Shown: positions 8,275 through 16,900 of the stretch, piece after piece
Layout: each line of letters opens with the position of its first letter
Position numbering within the stretch: position 1 is the first letter of the stretch
Assembly (NCBI GenBank): GCA_026129915.1
Contig: JAHCHD010000024.1
Coordinates: forward strand, 1 to 44,388
DNA: 44,388 nt
Source: Bryobacterales bacterium
Lineage (GTDB): Bacteria > Acidobacteriota > Terriglobia > Bryobacterales > Bryobacteraceae
Direction of reading: 5' to 3'
The notes under the pieces: model-generated
Database searches by the model: none
What the model saw: only the letters and a program-made list of their open reading frames with translations
Told to the model about the DNA's origin: nothing
Position numbers and translations under genes: made by a program

Positions 8275-9239
8275 TGCGCGGCTTCCTGCAGGATGGCATC
8301 CCGTGCTTCGTCATGCACCAGGTCAGCCATGTAGGAACTCCGCACCAGCGGGCCGCTGAAGACCATCGAGAAACCCAACGACAGGCCGTAGTCGCGATAG
8401 GCGTCAAACTCTGCCGGCGTCACGAAGCGCTGTACGGGCCGGTTGCGGCGGGTGGGTTGAAGATATTGACCAATGGTGGCGACATTAACGTCATGTGCGC
8501 GGAGGTCGCGCAGCAGTTGCTGAATCTCTGCCTCTGTTTCACCCAGGCCCACCATGAACCCACTCTTCGTAATTACGTCCGGCCGGTGTTGTCGCGCGAA
8601 GCGCAGCACGTCCAGTGACTGCTGATAGTTGGCCTGTGGTCGCACCTTGCGGTAAAGCCGGGGCGTCGTTTCCATGTTGTGATTAAATACATGCGGCGCG
8701 GCGTCCAGCACACGCGCTACGGATGCGGTGTCACCGCAGAAATCGGGAGTCAGCACTTCGACGCTTGCCTCGGGCAACGCGGCTCGTACCTGCCGCACAG
8801 TTTCCGCGAAGTGCGTGGATCCGCCATCCCAAAGGTCGTCGCGGTTGACGCTGGTGATCACCACGTAACGCAGATTCATGCTGGCGGCCATCTCCGCCAC
8901 GTGCCAGGGTTCGCGAGGATCAATGGGCATCTCGGTTTTCGCCGGGTTGGCCTTGGGAACTGAGCAGAAGGTGCAACCGCGCGTGCACAGGTTACCCAGA
9001 ATCATGAACGTGGCGGCCTTGCGGTGGAAGCAATCATGTATGTTGGGGCACCGTGCTGACTCGCATACCGTATGCAGGTTACGCCCTCGAAGGTCGCGCT
9101 TCAGCAAATGCACTGACTCAAAGTGCGTCCGGCTCTTACGCAGCCACTGGGGCAGGCGCGGCGGGAGAGGCATCGAAGCCTCAGCGGGGGTAGTGGCCCC
9201 ATCGATTTGTACTAGGGAATCGCTCACTGTTTTGTTCAC
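8271..9239 (-). CDS. lipA: Lipoyl synthase
   Basis: Radical-SAM enzyme of 322 residues that inserts two sulfur atoms into the octanoyl chain of lipoyl-dependent proteins in the cytoplasm. The auxiliary cluster motif CESARCPNIHDC (Cys59, 64, 70) and the radical-SAM motif CTRGCTFC (Cys85, 89, 92) are both intact, as is the C-terminal RSSY (300-303) whose Ser is an auxiliary-cluster ligand in known structures. Other family segments are YVVITSVNRDDLWDGG, VEVLTPDF and KSGFMVGLGET. The ATG at 9239 gives a polar extension of about 23 residues before LPPRLPQWLRK; a later start at the internal Met before LPPRLP is possible. It heads the minus-strand operon with lnt, and its TGA overlaps the lnt ATG. 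Neither lipB nor lplA is in the window. Confidence 0.97.
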   Translation of the reverse strand: MNKTVSDSLVQIDGATTPAEASMPLPPRLPQWLRKSRTHFESVHLLKRDLRGRNLHTVCESARCPNIHDCFHRKAATFMILGNLCTRGCTFCSVPKANPAKTEMPIDPREPWHVAEMAASMNLRYVVITSVNRDDLWDGGSTHFAETVRQVRAALPEASVEVLTPDFCGDTASVARVLDAAPHVFNHNMETTPRLYRKVRPQANYQQSLDVLRFARQHRPDVITKSGFMVGLGETEAEIQQLLRDLRAHDVNVATIGQYLQPTRRNRPVQRFVTPAEFDAYRDYGLSLGFSMVFSGPLVRSSYMADLVHDEARDAILQEAAQ

Positions 9240-9406
9240 ACGTGGCCCTGACCGGACCTTTCTCTGTTCGATTGTCCCATAGCATTGTCCGGACGCACTT
9301 TTCCCATAGACGGGTTCGGCAGGCGCAGGTTGGCAGCCGATCTCAGCCGATTGCTTGTCCTATCACGCATTACCAGATACGCTTCAAACCAGAGGGGAAA
9401 CAAACC

Positions 9407-10351
9407 ATGTCAGACCAAAGAGTAATTGTTGTTGCTGGCGCCACCGGCGCACAAGGTGGCGGCTTGGTGCGCGCCATTCTTGCGCATCCGGAGTACGGGT
9501 ACGGGGTGCGAGCGCTGACACGCAATCCGGCTTCCGACAAGGCCAAGGCCCTCGCGGCGGCCGGGGCGGAAGTAGTCGCTTGCGACATTTCTGACGAAAC
9601 CAGCACCAAAGCGGCCTTTTCTGGAGGTCACGCGGCCTATTGCGTTACATTCTTCTGGGAGCACTTCTCGCCGGAAACCGAGATTCTGCAGGCCACCAAC
9701 ATGGCCAGAGCTGCCGCGGCAGCCGGGATGAGCCACGTCATCTGGTCAACGCTCGAAGATTCCCGAAAGTGGATCCCTCTGGATGACAACCGCATGCCCA
9801 CGCTAATGGGCAAGTACAAGGTGCCTCACTTCGACGCAAAGGCGGAAGCCGATGCGGTGTTCCACGAAGCCGGCGTGCCCACCACCTTCTTGCTGACTTC
9901 GTTTTACTGGGATAACTTCATCCACTTTGGCATGGGTCCGCAAAAACAGACAGATGGCTCTCGTTCCATCACCTTTCCACTCGGCGACAAGAAGCTGCCG
10001 GGCATCGCCGCTGAGGACATCGGAAAGTGTGCCCTCAGCCTGTTGCGCGATCCAGGGGCCTGGGCCGGTAAGCGGGTGGGCATCGCATCTGAGCACCTCA
10101 CTGGTGAGGAAATGGCGGCTGGGCTGAGTGAAGTCGTTGGGGAACCAGTGGCTTATAACGACGTACCTCCAGACGTTTTCCGTGGTTTCGGATTCCCAGG
10201 CGCCGACGATCTCGGAAATATGTTCCAGTTCAACCGGGATTGCAGCGACGTATTCTGTGCGGCCCGCGACCTGGATTTCTCACGCTCGCTCAACCCCCAA
10301 TTGCTCAGCTTCCAGCAGTGGGCTGCCGCCCACAAGGACGCCTTGACCTAG
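9407..10351 (+). CDS. NmrA-like NAD(P)-binding protein
   Basis: 314 residues, Rossmann fold of the atypical short-chain dehydrogenase group related to NmrA and HSCARG. The dinucleotide-binding loop is GATGAQGG at residues 11-18, right after the first strand (RVIVVA). The next strand carries ACDISDE, and GMSHVIWSTLEDSRKW fits the NmrA pattern in which the catalytic Tyr-Lys pair is replaced. Family members bind NAD(P) as redox sensors or act as reductases; which applies here cannot be told. The ATG at 9407 follows an AGGGG site with about 10 bases of spacing, and the ORF upstream to 9242 lacks protein-like composition. It stands alone, divergent from lipA, and is followed by a strong terminator at 10374. 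Confidence 0.87.
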   Translation: MSDQRVIVVAGATGAQGGGLVRAILAHPEYGYGVRALTRNPASDKAKALAAAGAEVVACDISDETSTKAAFSGGHAAYCVTFFWEHFSPETEILQATNMARAAAAAGMSHVIWSTLEDSRKWIPLDDNRMPTLMGKYKVPHFDAKAEADAVFHEAGVPTTFLLTSFYWDNFIHFGMGPQKQTDGSRSITFPLGDKKLPGIAAEDIGKCALSLLRDPGAWAGKRVGIASEHLTGEEMAAGLSEVVGEPVAYNDVPPDVFRGFGFPGADDLGNMFQFNRDCSDVFCAARDLDFSRSLNPQLLSFQQWAAAHKDALT

Positions 10352-10373
10352 CCGAAAGTTCCTGAACGTACGT

Positions 10374-10406
10374 AGGCTCGCCGGAGACGCCCGGCGAGCC
10401 TCTTTT
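10374..10406 (+). terminator. Rho-independent terminator after the NmrA-like gene
   Basis: A perfect 11-bp stem (AGGCTCGCCGG / CCGGCGAGCCT) with a six-base loop starts 22 bases after the stop of the NmrA-like gene and is followed by TCTTTT. This is the clearest intrinsic terminator in the window, and it separates that gene from the promoter and leader that begin about 65 bases further on. Confidence 0.88.
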
Positions 10407-10471
10407 CGCCCCCGAACGCACCTTCGATTGCCCCCATTTTGAAAATTGAAGGTTAATTCCCACCAAAATCC

Positions 10472-10500
10472 TTGAACCCACGATACACTGTGGCTAAACT
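10472..10500 (+). promoter_or_regulatory. Putative sigma-70-type promoter for the structured leader
   Basis: TTGAAC at 10472-10477 and TAAACT at 10495-10500 are 17 bases apart, each matching four of six consensus positions. The spacer contains a small dyad, CCAC-N8-GTGG (10479-10494), that could be an operator. Transcription would start near 10507. The call rests on sequence match alone. Confidence 0.45.
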
Positions 10501-10506
10501 GAGAGA

Positions 10507-10748
10507 AGAAGGTGTGAGCACGATGTCGACCGTTGCTGGAACGGTTGATTCTCCACGTTCTTGTCTCTGAAGAACTGACCGGCTCAGGCGCCGGGTCATC
10601 CGCCCTGCAGTCGGCTCTCCCCGTAGTAATAGAACCTCGACAGAATTCAGCAGAAACCCCTCGTTTCTGCAAAACGAATTGCTCCCGACGAACGGTCTAA
10701 GGACTGTAGTCCGCTACCCAAACCGTCGATAGAGGAGATGCAGGTACC
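10507..10748 (+). ncRNA. Structured 5' leader RNA, candidate cis-regulatory element
   Basis: The stretch from the presumed transcription start to the 74-residue gene is about 240 bases long and packed with inverted repeats. Seen directly are an 8-bp stem at 10527-10547 (core ACCGTT/AACGGT, one G-U pair), a 6-bp stem at 10557-10575 (GTTCTT/AAGAAC), a 7-bp stem with a bulged G at 10577-10597, a perfect 8-bp stem at 10650-10670 (GCAGAAAC/GTTTCTGC) flanked by pairing AATTC/GAATT arms, and an ACGGT/ACCGT arm pair at 10692-10726 enclosing GGAC-TGTA-GTCC just before the ribosome site. Such density is more than expected by chance and suggests a riboswitch, protein-binding leader or an independent RNA. 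It was not recognised as a known class from memory. Confidence 0.5.
10523..10570 (+). CDS. Possible 15-residue leader peptide (upstream ORF)
   Basis: ATG at 10523 opens a 15-codon ORF (MSTVAGTVDSPRSCL) ending in TGA at 10568-10570, inside the structured leader. A purine-rich AAGAAGG lies about 10 bases before the ATG. The ORF spans the first hairpin and its stop falls in the second, so ribosome movement here could change the folding downstream. No run of one amino acid typical of classic attenuators is visible. It may well be a chance ORF. Confidence 0.25.
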   Translation: MSTVAGTVDSPRSCL

Positions 10749-10973
10749 ATGGAAGCTAACGTCAGCCACTACGAAAACGCTCGTCAGATCATTGACGACC
10801 TGATTGATTACAACATCGACAAACTCACGCCGGAAGCGAACGGCAAACTGGACCGCATCTGGACCTACCTTCGCGCCCGTGAGGTTTCTGAAATTGTCCG
10901 CACCAATGGATTTCACGGCCAGCCTCCGTGCAGCCGTAGCGCAGACTTCAGCCCCGGCAACGGTTTTGACTAA
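10749..10973 (+). CDS. Small protein of unknown function, 74 residues
   Basis: The ATG at 10749 is preceded by AGGAG about 11 bases upstream and closes a long structured leader. The first 50 residues (MEANVSHYENARQIIDDLI..., KLDRIWTYLRAREVSEIV) are acidic, regularly spaced and look like two or three amphipathic helices; the last 24 residues are polar and flexible-looking (PPCSRSADFSPGNGFD) with one Cys. There is no signal peptide or membrane segment, so it should be cytoplasmic. I do not recognise the family. The terminator upstream and the convergent esterase gene downstream make it a single-gene unit, so its job probably relates to whatever the leader senses. Natural-looking composition and the ribosome site argue that it is a real gene. 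Confidence 0.6.
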   Translation: MEANVSHYENARQIIDDLIDYNIDKLTPEANGKLDRIWTYLRAREVSEIVRTNGFHGQPPCSRSADFSPGNGFD

Positions 10974-10994
10974 TTCCTCACTTGTTTCGTGCGC

Positions 10995-11033
10995 AGCCCC
11001 GGATTCTTGGAATGTGTCTCGCGCTCCGGGGCT
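10995..11033. terminator. Inverted repeat between convergent genes, possible bidirectional terminator
   Basis: A perfect 9-bp inverted repeat (AGCCCCGGA / TCCGGGGCT) with a 21-base loop begins 21 bases after the small-protein stop and lies 142 bases beyond the end of the esterase gene on the other strand. No T-run follows on either strand, so intrinsic termination would be weak. Confidence 0.35.
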
Positions 11034-11175
11034 CGCCATCTTGCCCATCCTTCGCATGAACCGATAGCTAAGCTGGTTGACGGTTTCCTGGTTTGTCTGA
11101 TTGGCCAACCCTGCAAGGAACCACCTTGAACTGGTCGATTGTGCCAGCCGCGCGTCAGGCCCCTCGTTCGCCTTG

Positions 11176-12126
11176 TCAATGGCCCGGCAGCCGTTGTGCA
11201 AATAACCAATCCACCAGTTCGGCTTCTCCGTAGGCGGCTTCGAAGATGTTGTGGCCCATCCCCGGGAACTCCGTGTAACGCACCATGCCTCCCGCACGGC
11301 GAATTGCGTCCACCATTTCCCTTGACCGGCTTGGTGGTACCACCTGATCGCGGTCACCATGGAAGGCCCAAACTGCTGTCCCATTGGGGACCACCGCACC
11401 GGGGTCGCCGCCTCCGCACACCGGCACAATCGCGGCGAAGCGACCCGGATAGCGGGTATAGGCGAGCCACGCGCCAAATCCCCCCATTGACTGCCCGGTC
11501 AAGTAAAGGCGAGCTGAGTCGACGGGCAGTTCATCGGCCAGTTGATCCAGGGCTTCCACCAACAGCACCAATGCCTCCTTGGGTTTACCGTCTGGAGCCG
11601 ACGCTGCGCGCCATGCCCGTGCCCACGTCTCACCCGGAGGTGGCTGCACCTGCGGTACCACGACGATGCTGGGATAGCGAGCCTGTGCATCATCGCGAAT
11701 CCAGAGGTTGCTTCCGAATCGGTGGCCACCCTCCAGCGGCTTGCCGTCGCCAGGTCCGCTGCCGCTCGACCCATGCAAAAAGGTAACTATCGGCAACCGC
11801 CCGGACGCATTCTCCGTCGCTGGCAGGTAGAGGAAATACCGTAGGGTTTCGCCGCTACTACTTAGGTATGCACATTCCAGCCAGGGAGAGATCCGCGCGT
11901 CTGAGCAACCCTGCGGTGAGCGCAGCGATCTGGCCGTTACCGTTGCCCTTTCGGGGCTAGCGTGTGGCAATTCCGTCGCCCGGTCGACGGGAAGTGGCGG
12001 CTGGCTGACCGGAGGCGGAGTCGGAACTCGCACAGTCCGTTTCGTCGCGCATCCCCCGAGCGCTAGCATAAGTGCCAGGCAGGAAGCCGCCGCATACTGC
12101 GGCGGACTGGAGACAACCCAACCCAT
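11176..12126 (-). CDS. Lipoprotein alpha/beta-hydrolase (predicted esterase/peptidase)
   Basis: 316 residues. The N-terminus is a lipoprotein signal ending in LALGGC with the acylation Cys at 26, so the enzyme is probably membrane-anchored in the periplasm or on the surface. A proline-rich linker follows. The hydrolase domain shows the oxyanion strand IVTFLHGSSGSG, the nucleophile elbow GQSMGG with Ser213, an acid strand FHGDRDQVVPP with Asp258/260 and the His292 of GMGHNIFE, in the right order for the COG4099/polyhydroxybutyrate-depolymerase-like group. Substrate is unknown; esters of plant polymers or peptides are both possible. The start at 12126 places the hydrophobic stretch at the right distance; ATG 12153 is an alternative, and the ORF runs on to 12267 with a non-signal sequence. 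It is convergent with the small 74-residue gene. Confidence 0.85.
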   Translation of the reverse strand: MGWVVSSPPQYAAASCLALMLALGGCATKRTVRVPTPPPVSQPPLPVDRATELPHASPERATVTARSLRSPQGCSDARISPWLECAYLSSSGETLRYFLYLPATENASGRLPIVTFLHGSSGSGPGDGKPLEGGHRFGSNLWIRDDAQARYPSIVVVPQVQPPPGETWARAWRAASAPDGKPKEALVLLVEALDQLADELPVDSARLYLTGQSMGGFGAWLAYTRYPGRFAAIVPVCGGGDPGAVVPNGTAVWAFHGDRDQVVPPSRSREMVDAIRRAGGMVRYTEFPGMGHNIFEAAYGEAELVDWLFAQRLPGH

Positions 12127-12544
12127 AAACTGGAATGTACCCCTGCCTACCATAATGCAACGGACCAAAGTGAACAGAGTTGCGCGACTCGGCACCGAGC
12201 TCAGCTGTCCAGACGAGCAATTGCCGGCAAACCCCGCCTCGCAAGCAACGCGGCCAGCTACAGACACGAGGTCCCAGGAAGCTACAGGAGCGCATCCTGC
12301 TGGGATTGATTAGGCCGCCTTCGGGAGAAATCCGACGATTCCGACGTGGTTTTCGGAACGATCATGGGAGCAGCCGTTTTCGCTCGGCAACCACGAAATG
12401 AACCTCGGGAGGCGAGTCGTGGTTTCTGTCCACCGGACATGTGAGGAGGACGCTATCAGGGATGCAAGCAAGTGCTTGCGTTATCATAGGGTTGTGCCAC
12501 GATTCAGTTCTCCCAGGCCGGACTTGAGACAAGACGCGGCCAGC
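12127..12544. other. Divergent intergenic region with a palindrome
   Basis: About 420 bases lie between the esterase (minus) and the O-antigen-ligase-like gene (plus). The plus-strand ORF is open through part of it, from 12398, but that part (MNLGRRVVVSVHRTCEEDAI) looks unlike the start of a membrane protein. The only clear element is the palindrome at 12464-12479. Promoters for both genes are expected here; none was convincing. Confidence 0.4.
12464..12479. promoter_or_regulatory. Perfect palindrome, candidate operator
   Basis: GCAAGCA-AG-TGCTTGC is a perfect 7+7 dyad in the gap upstream of the O-antigen-ligase-like gene, about 66-80 bases before its chosen start. Its size suits a dimeric repressor. 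No flanking promoter boxes fit well, so the role is a guess. Confidence 0.35.
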
Positions 12545-13906
12545 ATGCCTCCCGTGTTGCGTCCTCCGCGACGGCAGCAGGTTGCCTCAGTTCCTATGGG
12601 AAGCGGGTCAGAGGTGTCTCCATCAGTAAGGGATGCGTCCGCCGCCGCGCCGGTGCGAACAGTTGCCGCCCTTACCGCGATTCTAGTAGTGTTTTACCAT
12701 TTCAGCAACATCGCCGAGCTATTAGCCACAGTCACCGGTGTGAACTTTCGGTTGATATATATCTTGACATTGTTTGCTGTGATCGCCGTAGTATCGACTG
12801 GAGCAATCCAAAACGCCTTACGTCACCGGGCTGTAGTGTTTTACTTGCTGTTTGTAGGGTGGATGATCCTTGCTGTACCTTTCAGTACATGGATAGGAGG
12901 TACTCTCGGAGCGTTGCGATTGTACCTGATGGTTAGCGTACCTCTCATATTTATTGTCGGAGGATTGCTCATTGGCTGGGAATCCATTAGGGGGTGTGTT
13001 CTAGCCATCGCGCTTTCTGGTGTCGTCGTGACTGGAAATACCCTTGTGTTTGGGGTCTCACGTAGCGGAGACCGGCTATCACTCTCGAGTAGTGGGATGA
13101 TCGGCAATTCGAACGATCTGGCGTCGCACCTCGTGTTTATGATGCCGGTCTTGGCTTTTGTCGGGATGGACCGTTCTCGCAACTGGTTCGTTAGGCTGCT
13201 CTGCATCGGATGCGTTCCCGTTACCCTGGTGTTGATCCTCCAGACAGGATCCAGAGGAGCTCTTCTGGGCCTTGCCATGATGGTGGTGGTTGCACTTTGG
13301 AAATCCCCGGTCAAGGTTAGATTTGGGATTATCGCGGCATCTGTTGTTCTCGCTCTACTTTCAACTGTCTGGGTTCCGGATACGATCAAGAACCGGTTGA
13401 CAAATTTCAATCAAGAGATGGGGAATGAAGCGGAGGAATCAGCCCTTGCTCGCAGGAACTTGTTTGACGCCGGAGTTCGATATTCACTACAGCGCCCTAT
13501 TTTTGGTGTGGGGCTTGCACAATTCCCCATTTTCCATGGGCAGAGTCGCCGAGCTGCGGGTATTGCCGTGCCATGGCATGCATCGCACTGTACATGGGTA
13601 GATATTTCTAGCGAGTGTGGAATTCCGGCACTGCTGTTCATGCTCGCTGCGATTGGTACGGCCTTGCACATGCTGAGCCGAACTTATCTTGCTGCGCAAA
13701 GAAGTGGCCAGGTTGATATCGCTGGCTTGTGCCTGAGCGTTCTGGTGGCTTTTGCAAGTTTTCTGATGACTATCACGTTTCTTTCGAATGGCTATCGCTT
13801 TTACCTGCCGACAATGATTGGACTTTCAGTTGCGATTGCCGCGGCGGCGGAGGCAGAGTTGGCGCGACGGAGCGGCTCTGAGGAGCGACCAATGGTGAAC
13901 GCTTAG
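12545..13906 (+). CDS. O-antigen ligase / polymerase family membrane protein (Wzy_C-type)
   Basis: About 453 residues with 10-12 hydrophobic segments. Features of the family are GMIGNSNDLASHL before a helix, the segment LVLILQTGSRGALLGLAMMV, and a periplasmic loop with RRNLFDAGVRYSLQRPIFGVGLAQFP followed by HCTWVDISSECGIPALLF. Members polymerise or ligate surface polysaccharides using undecaprenyl-linked sugars in the inner membrane, or glycosylate proteins. The start is uncertain: 12545 (MPPVLRPP) was chosen, with 12596, GTG 12494 and ATG 12398 as alternatives; none has a strong ribosome site. The gene is clearly richer in A and T than its neighbours (for example around 12720-12960) with ATA, TTA and AGT codons, suggesting acquisition. 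No glycosyltransferase cluster surrounds it, so it may be an orphan glycan enzyme. Confidence 0.85.
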   Translation: MPPVLRPPRRQQVASVPMGSGSEVSPSVRDASAAAPVRTVAALTAILVVFYHFSNIAELLATVTGVNFRLIYILTLFAVIAVVSTGAIQNALRHRAVVFYLLFVGWMILAVPFSTWIGGTLGALRLYLMVSVPLIFIVGGLLIGWESIRGCVLAIALSGVVVTGNTLVFGVSRSGDRLSLSSSGMIGNSNDLASHLVFMMPVLAFVGMDRSRNWFVRLLCIGCVPVTLVLILQTGSRGALLGLAMMVVVALWKSPVKVRFGIIAASVVLALLSTVWVPDTIKNRLTNFNQEMGNEAEESALARRNLFDAGVRYSLQRPIFGVGLAQFPIFHGQSRRAAGIAVPWHASHCTWVDISSECGIPALLFMLAAIGTALHMLSRTYLAAQRSGQVDIAGLCLSVLVAFASFLMTITFLSNGYRFYLPTMIGLSVAIAAAAEAELARRSGSEERPMVNA

Positions 13907-13958
13907 ACTTGGCCGCTCGTCGCCCGAGATCTGGCGCTTAAGCCAATATAGGTAGGTG

Positions 13959-16900
13959 TTACTGCACTTGCAGAAGTTCGCGCGCAGCCTCGGCGACCAG
14001 TTCCCCGTTGGCGCTGAGGTATTGTTTCAGAATCCAGTGATCACCCTGCCTGGCATCCACCAGGATTTCGCATGGAGAAGCAGTGCATTGCACAGACGCC
14101 GTTCTCCCGGATGGATAGAAGGTGATCACCCGGAACAATGTGGCCTGTGGAATCTCATCCAAGACAAAAGGAATGAGCACTGGTCGCTGCACCTCCGGAG
14201 CCACTCCGCCCTCACGTGCCCCTTCCCAACAATTGGCGCATCCTTGCCCGTATGCTTGTCCGGTGTTTTTCCATCTGGACGCTGCATTGAAATTGTAGTT
14301 GACGAACATTGACACTTCCAGCCCGTCGCTTAACTGGGGAATTGGTTTTGCCCAGGCAGCGGACCCGCCATACAAACTGCTCATGAGCACATTCACACGG
14401 TCGCGATTGTGCGTCGTGGGGTGGTGTTCGTAGGCCATGGTGAAGGCCCGCACCAGTTCCGTGGCATAGTCCCGCAGGACGCCGGTACTGCTTCCTTGGT
14501 CGCACCCGTTCGGGATACTGCTAATAGGCTTGCAAATGTCCATCTGCGAATCGTAGTAAGGAAGTGCACCGCCACCATACGGGGCCATGCCTGACTCGAT
14601 GTAACTCATCAAGGCAAGTGCTGAGGCGTAGTACCCGTTTGACTCTGTTTCGTGGGTAGTTTCGAGCGCCTTCGCCGCCTCAAACATTGCCATCGCGACA
14701 ATTCCCGACATGAAGAACGTATTGCTTGACCCCGGAATGCCTCGAGTTAGTCTTCGATACCCAGTAGTGCCTGTGAATGGGCGATCCAAGGTAAGCTGCG
14801 TTGCGGAATCCACAGTGCACCAGTGCCAGCCGTCCAGCACATTCTGTACAGTCCCGTCGGTTACCGCATTGCTAGCGTTCACGCTGATCGTGCCCATTGC
14901 CGCGTAATCGGACAAGCTGACGGTCATTGCGGCTTGGATCCGATAATTGGTGATCGTGTCGCCAGGCCAGGGGTAGCGCAAAGTCCCCGAAGTTGCCGTC
15001 GTTGCGGTGGCAGTAAATCGGTTCAGTTGTGAGTAAGGCTGACCATCCAGTGTTCCGCGAATCAGAATCACTCTGCTCGCGAAGCCGGTCCAGTCCGTGC
15101 CAGTGCCAACCGCGGCCGTGCTCCCTTTCGTGATGGTCAGTGTGCCTGCCGTGTAGAACGTAGCCGGATCGCCGCAGAAGTCAGCGGGAATGTCCGTTCC
15201 CCCTTGCTTGGTTACTGTGGCGCTGCCATTCGTAACCGCGAACCATCGCTCGGAATGCCGGGTTGGCGAGGAGAAGATCGTCGCCCGATAGTTCCCGTTT
15301 GGAAGTTGCCGAGGACCGTAGATATTTTTGTAAGAGGTAGCTAATTTGCTCCGAAGATCCGCTCGTCTTGTTTCGTTCGGGTCAAACTGCGCAGCCAAAG
15401 CCGCATAGTAGTGGGGGTACGTGCTTTCGCGGTGGTCATACAAATCCGTTGCATCAGTGCCAACGCGCGATTCCACCTGCCGGTAGAGCACCTCCCAGAA
15501 CTTCGTGCGATCCACGTTATTGCTTGTGTACTCCGTGTCGATGGCATGAAGCAGAATTCCTCCTGCCATTTGAAGGTTCCGGCCAGCCAGCAACTGAGAC
15601 GGGTTTTGCCACCATCGCTCTGCCATCCATCGTGCGGCATCCCGCGCCTTGCTCCAACCGCTCCGGTAGTACAGGGAGTAATGCGCCAGATCCACCCCAT
15701 AGAAATTCACGTTGTTGCCGGTAGAATTGTAGGCCCTCCATTCACCTGCATCTCCCGCCTTTCGGTATCCCCACGGCACGCCGGGACTACCGATGGAAGT
15801 CTCGGGCCAGTCAGCGGTAAGAGTCAGTTCCGTATTGCTCACGCACGCGGAGATTCCGCGCGTTAGCGTATATCCATCCGCAAACACATTCACCGCGTCG
15901 GCAATGGTTGGAGAACCAGGAGAACCACCGCACAAAGCCAGGAAGTTCGTCCCTACTCCCAGCAGGGCACGGGGAGAGGCCACGTTAATGTAGACGGTTC
16001 CCGTCACTCCCTCTTGGGTGTGGCGATAAAGCCCCGAGGTGCGCCATTCCACAGGCTGAGTGATGGACCCATGATCATAGCCTCCCCGGATCAATTCCGT
16101 ATCACTCACGCACGAAGCAACAGGAATTTCCCGCCACCGGTTACGCCAGTAAAGGCCGGTGAGCGGGAACGAGGGGGCAATAAATGCTCCTGGGATGGCA
16201 GGACCCGCACGCCCCCCACAAAACACCGAAAGGAAACTGGTGCCTGTACCTGTCACTGTTGTGGTGGCAGTGGAAACGAGCACCTTCCCAGACCGAGACA
16301 CTCCGTTGACTGTGGGGTAGACGATATCTGTGTCGAGTGAGCCGCCGTTTAGAGAATACGTATTGAAGTTGGTTCGGGTCATCACCACCTGTCGCTCATC
16401 GGCGCGTTCCCACGAGTTGAGCGTCATCACTTTTTGTTCACCGAGTATCCGCTTGAGCCTGGGGTCAGGGTAGATCACCACTCCGTTATCGTCGTAGGCA
16501 ACGGCGCCAATTTCGATATCCGAGGAGTTGTCGTTGCCCGCCGCATCCGTCGCACGAAGGCGGAAGATATACGAGCCAAACACGGCACCGCTCACGGTGG
16601 GGTTGCATGTGAATCGGCCAATCCAATTCAGCTTCGACGGACCGGAAATCTGCTGCCAGACGCAAGTAACCCCTGAGGAGACATCCGCGAGGGAGTAGCT
16701 CTTGCTCACTAGCGTGTTCGGAAAACCTGCCCGCAGGGGGCGAAAGGGCGCCCAGGATGGGGTATCCGGCCTGCCCGGTAAACTGAAGACTCCTTGCATT
16801 GGAGTTGGAGAGAATGAGGCACCATTGGTGCTGGCTGTGCGACCATGCCCGCTGGCATCGGCCCCATTTCCGTCAAACTTCCAATCGAAGAAGTTCCCCA

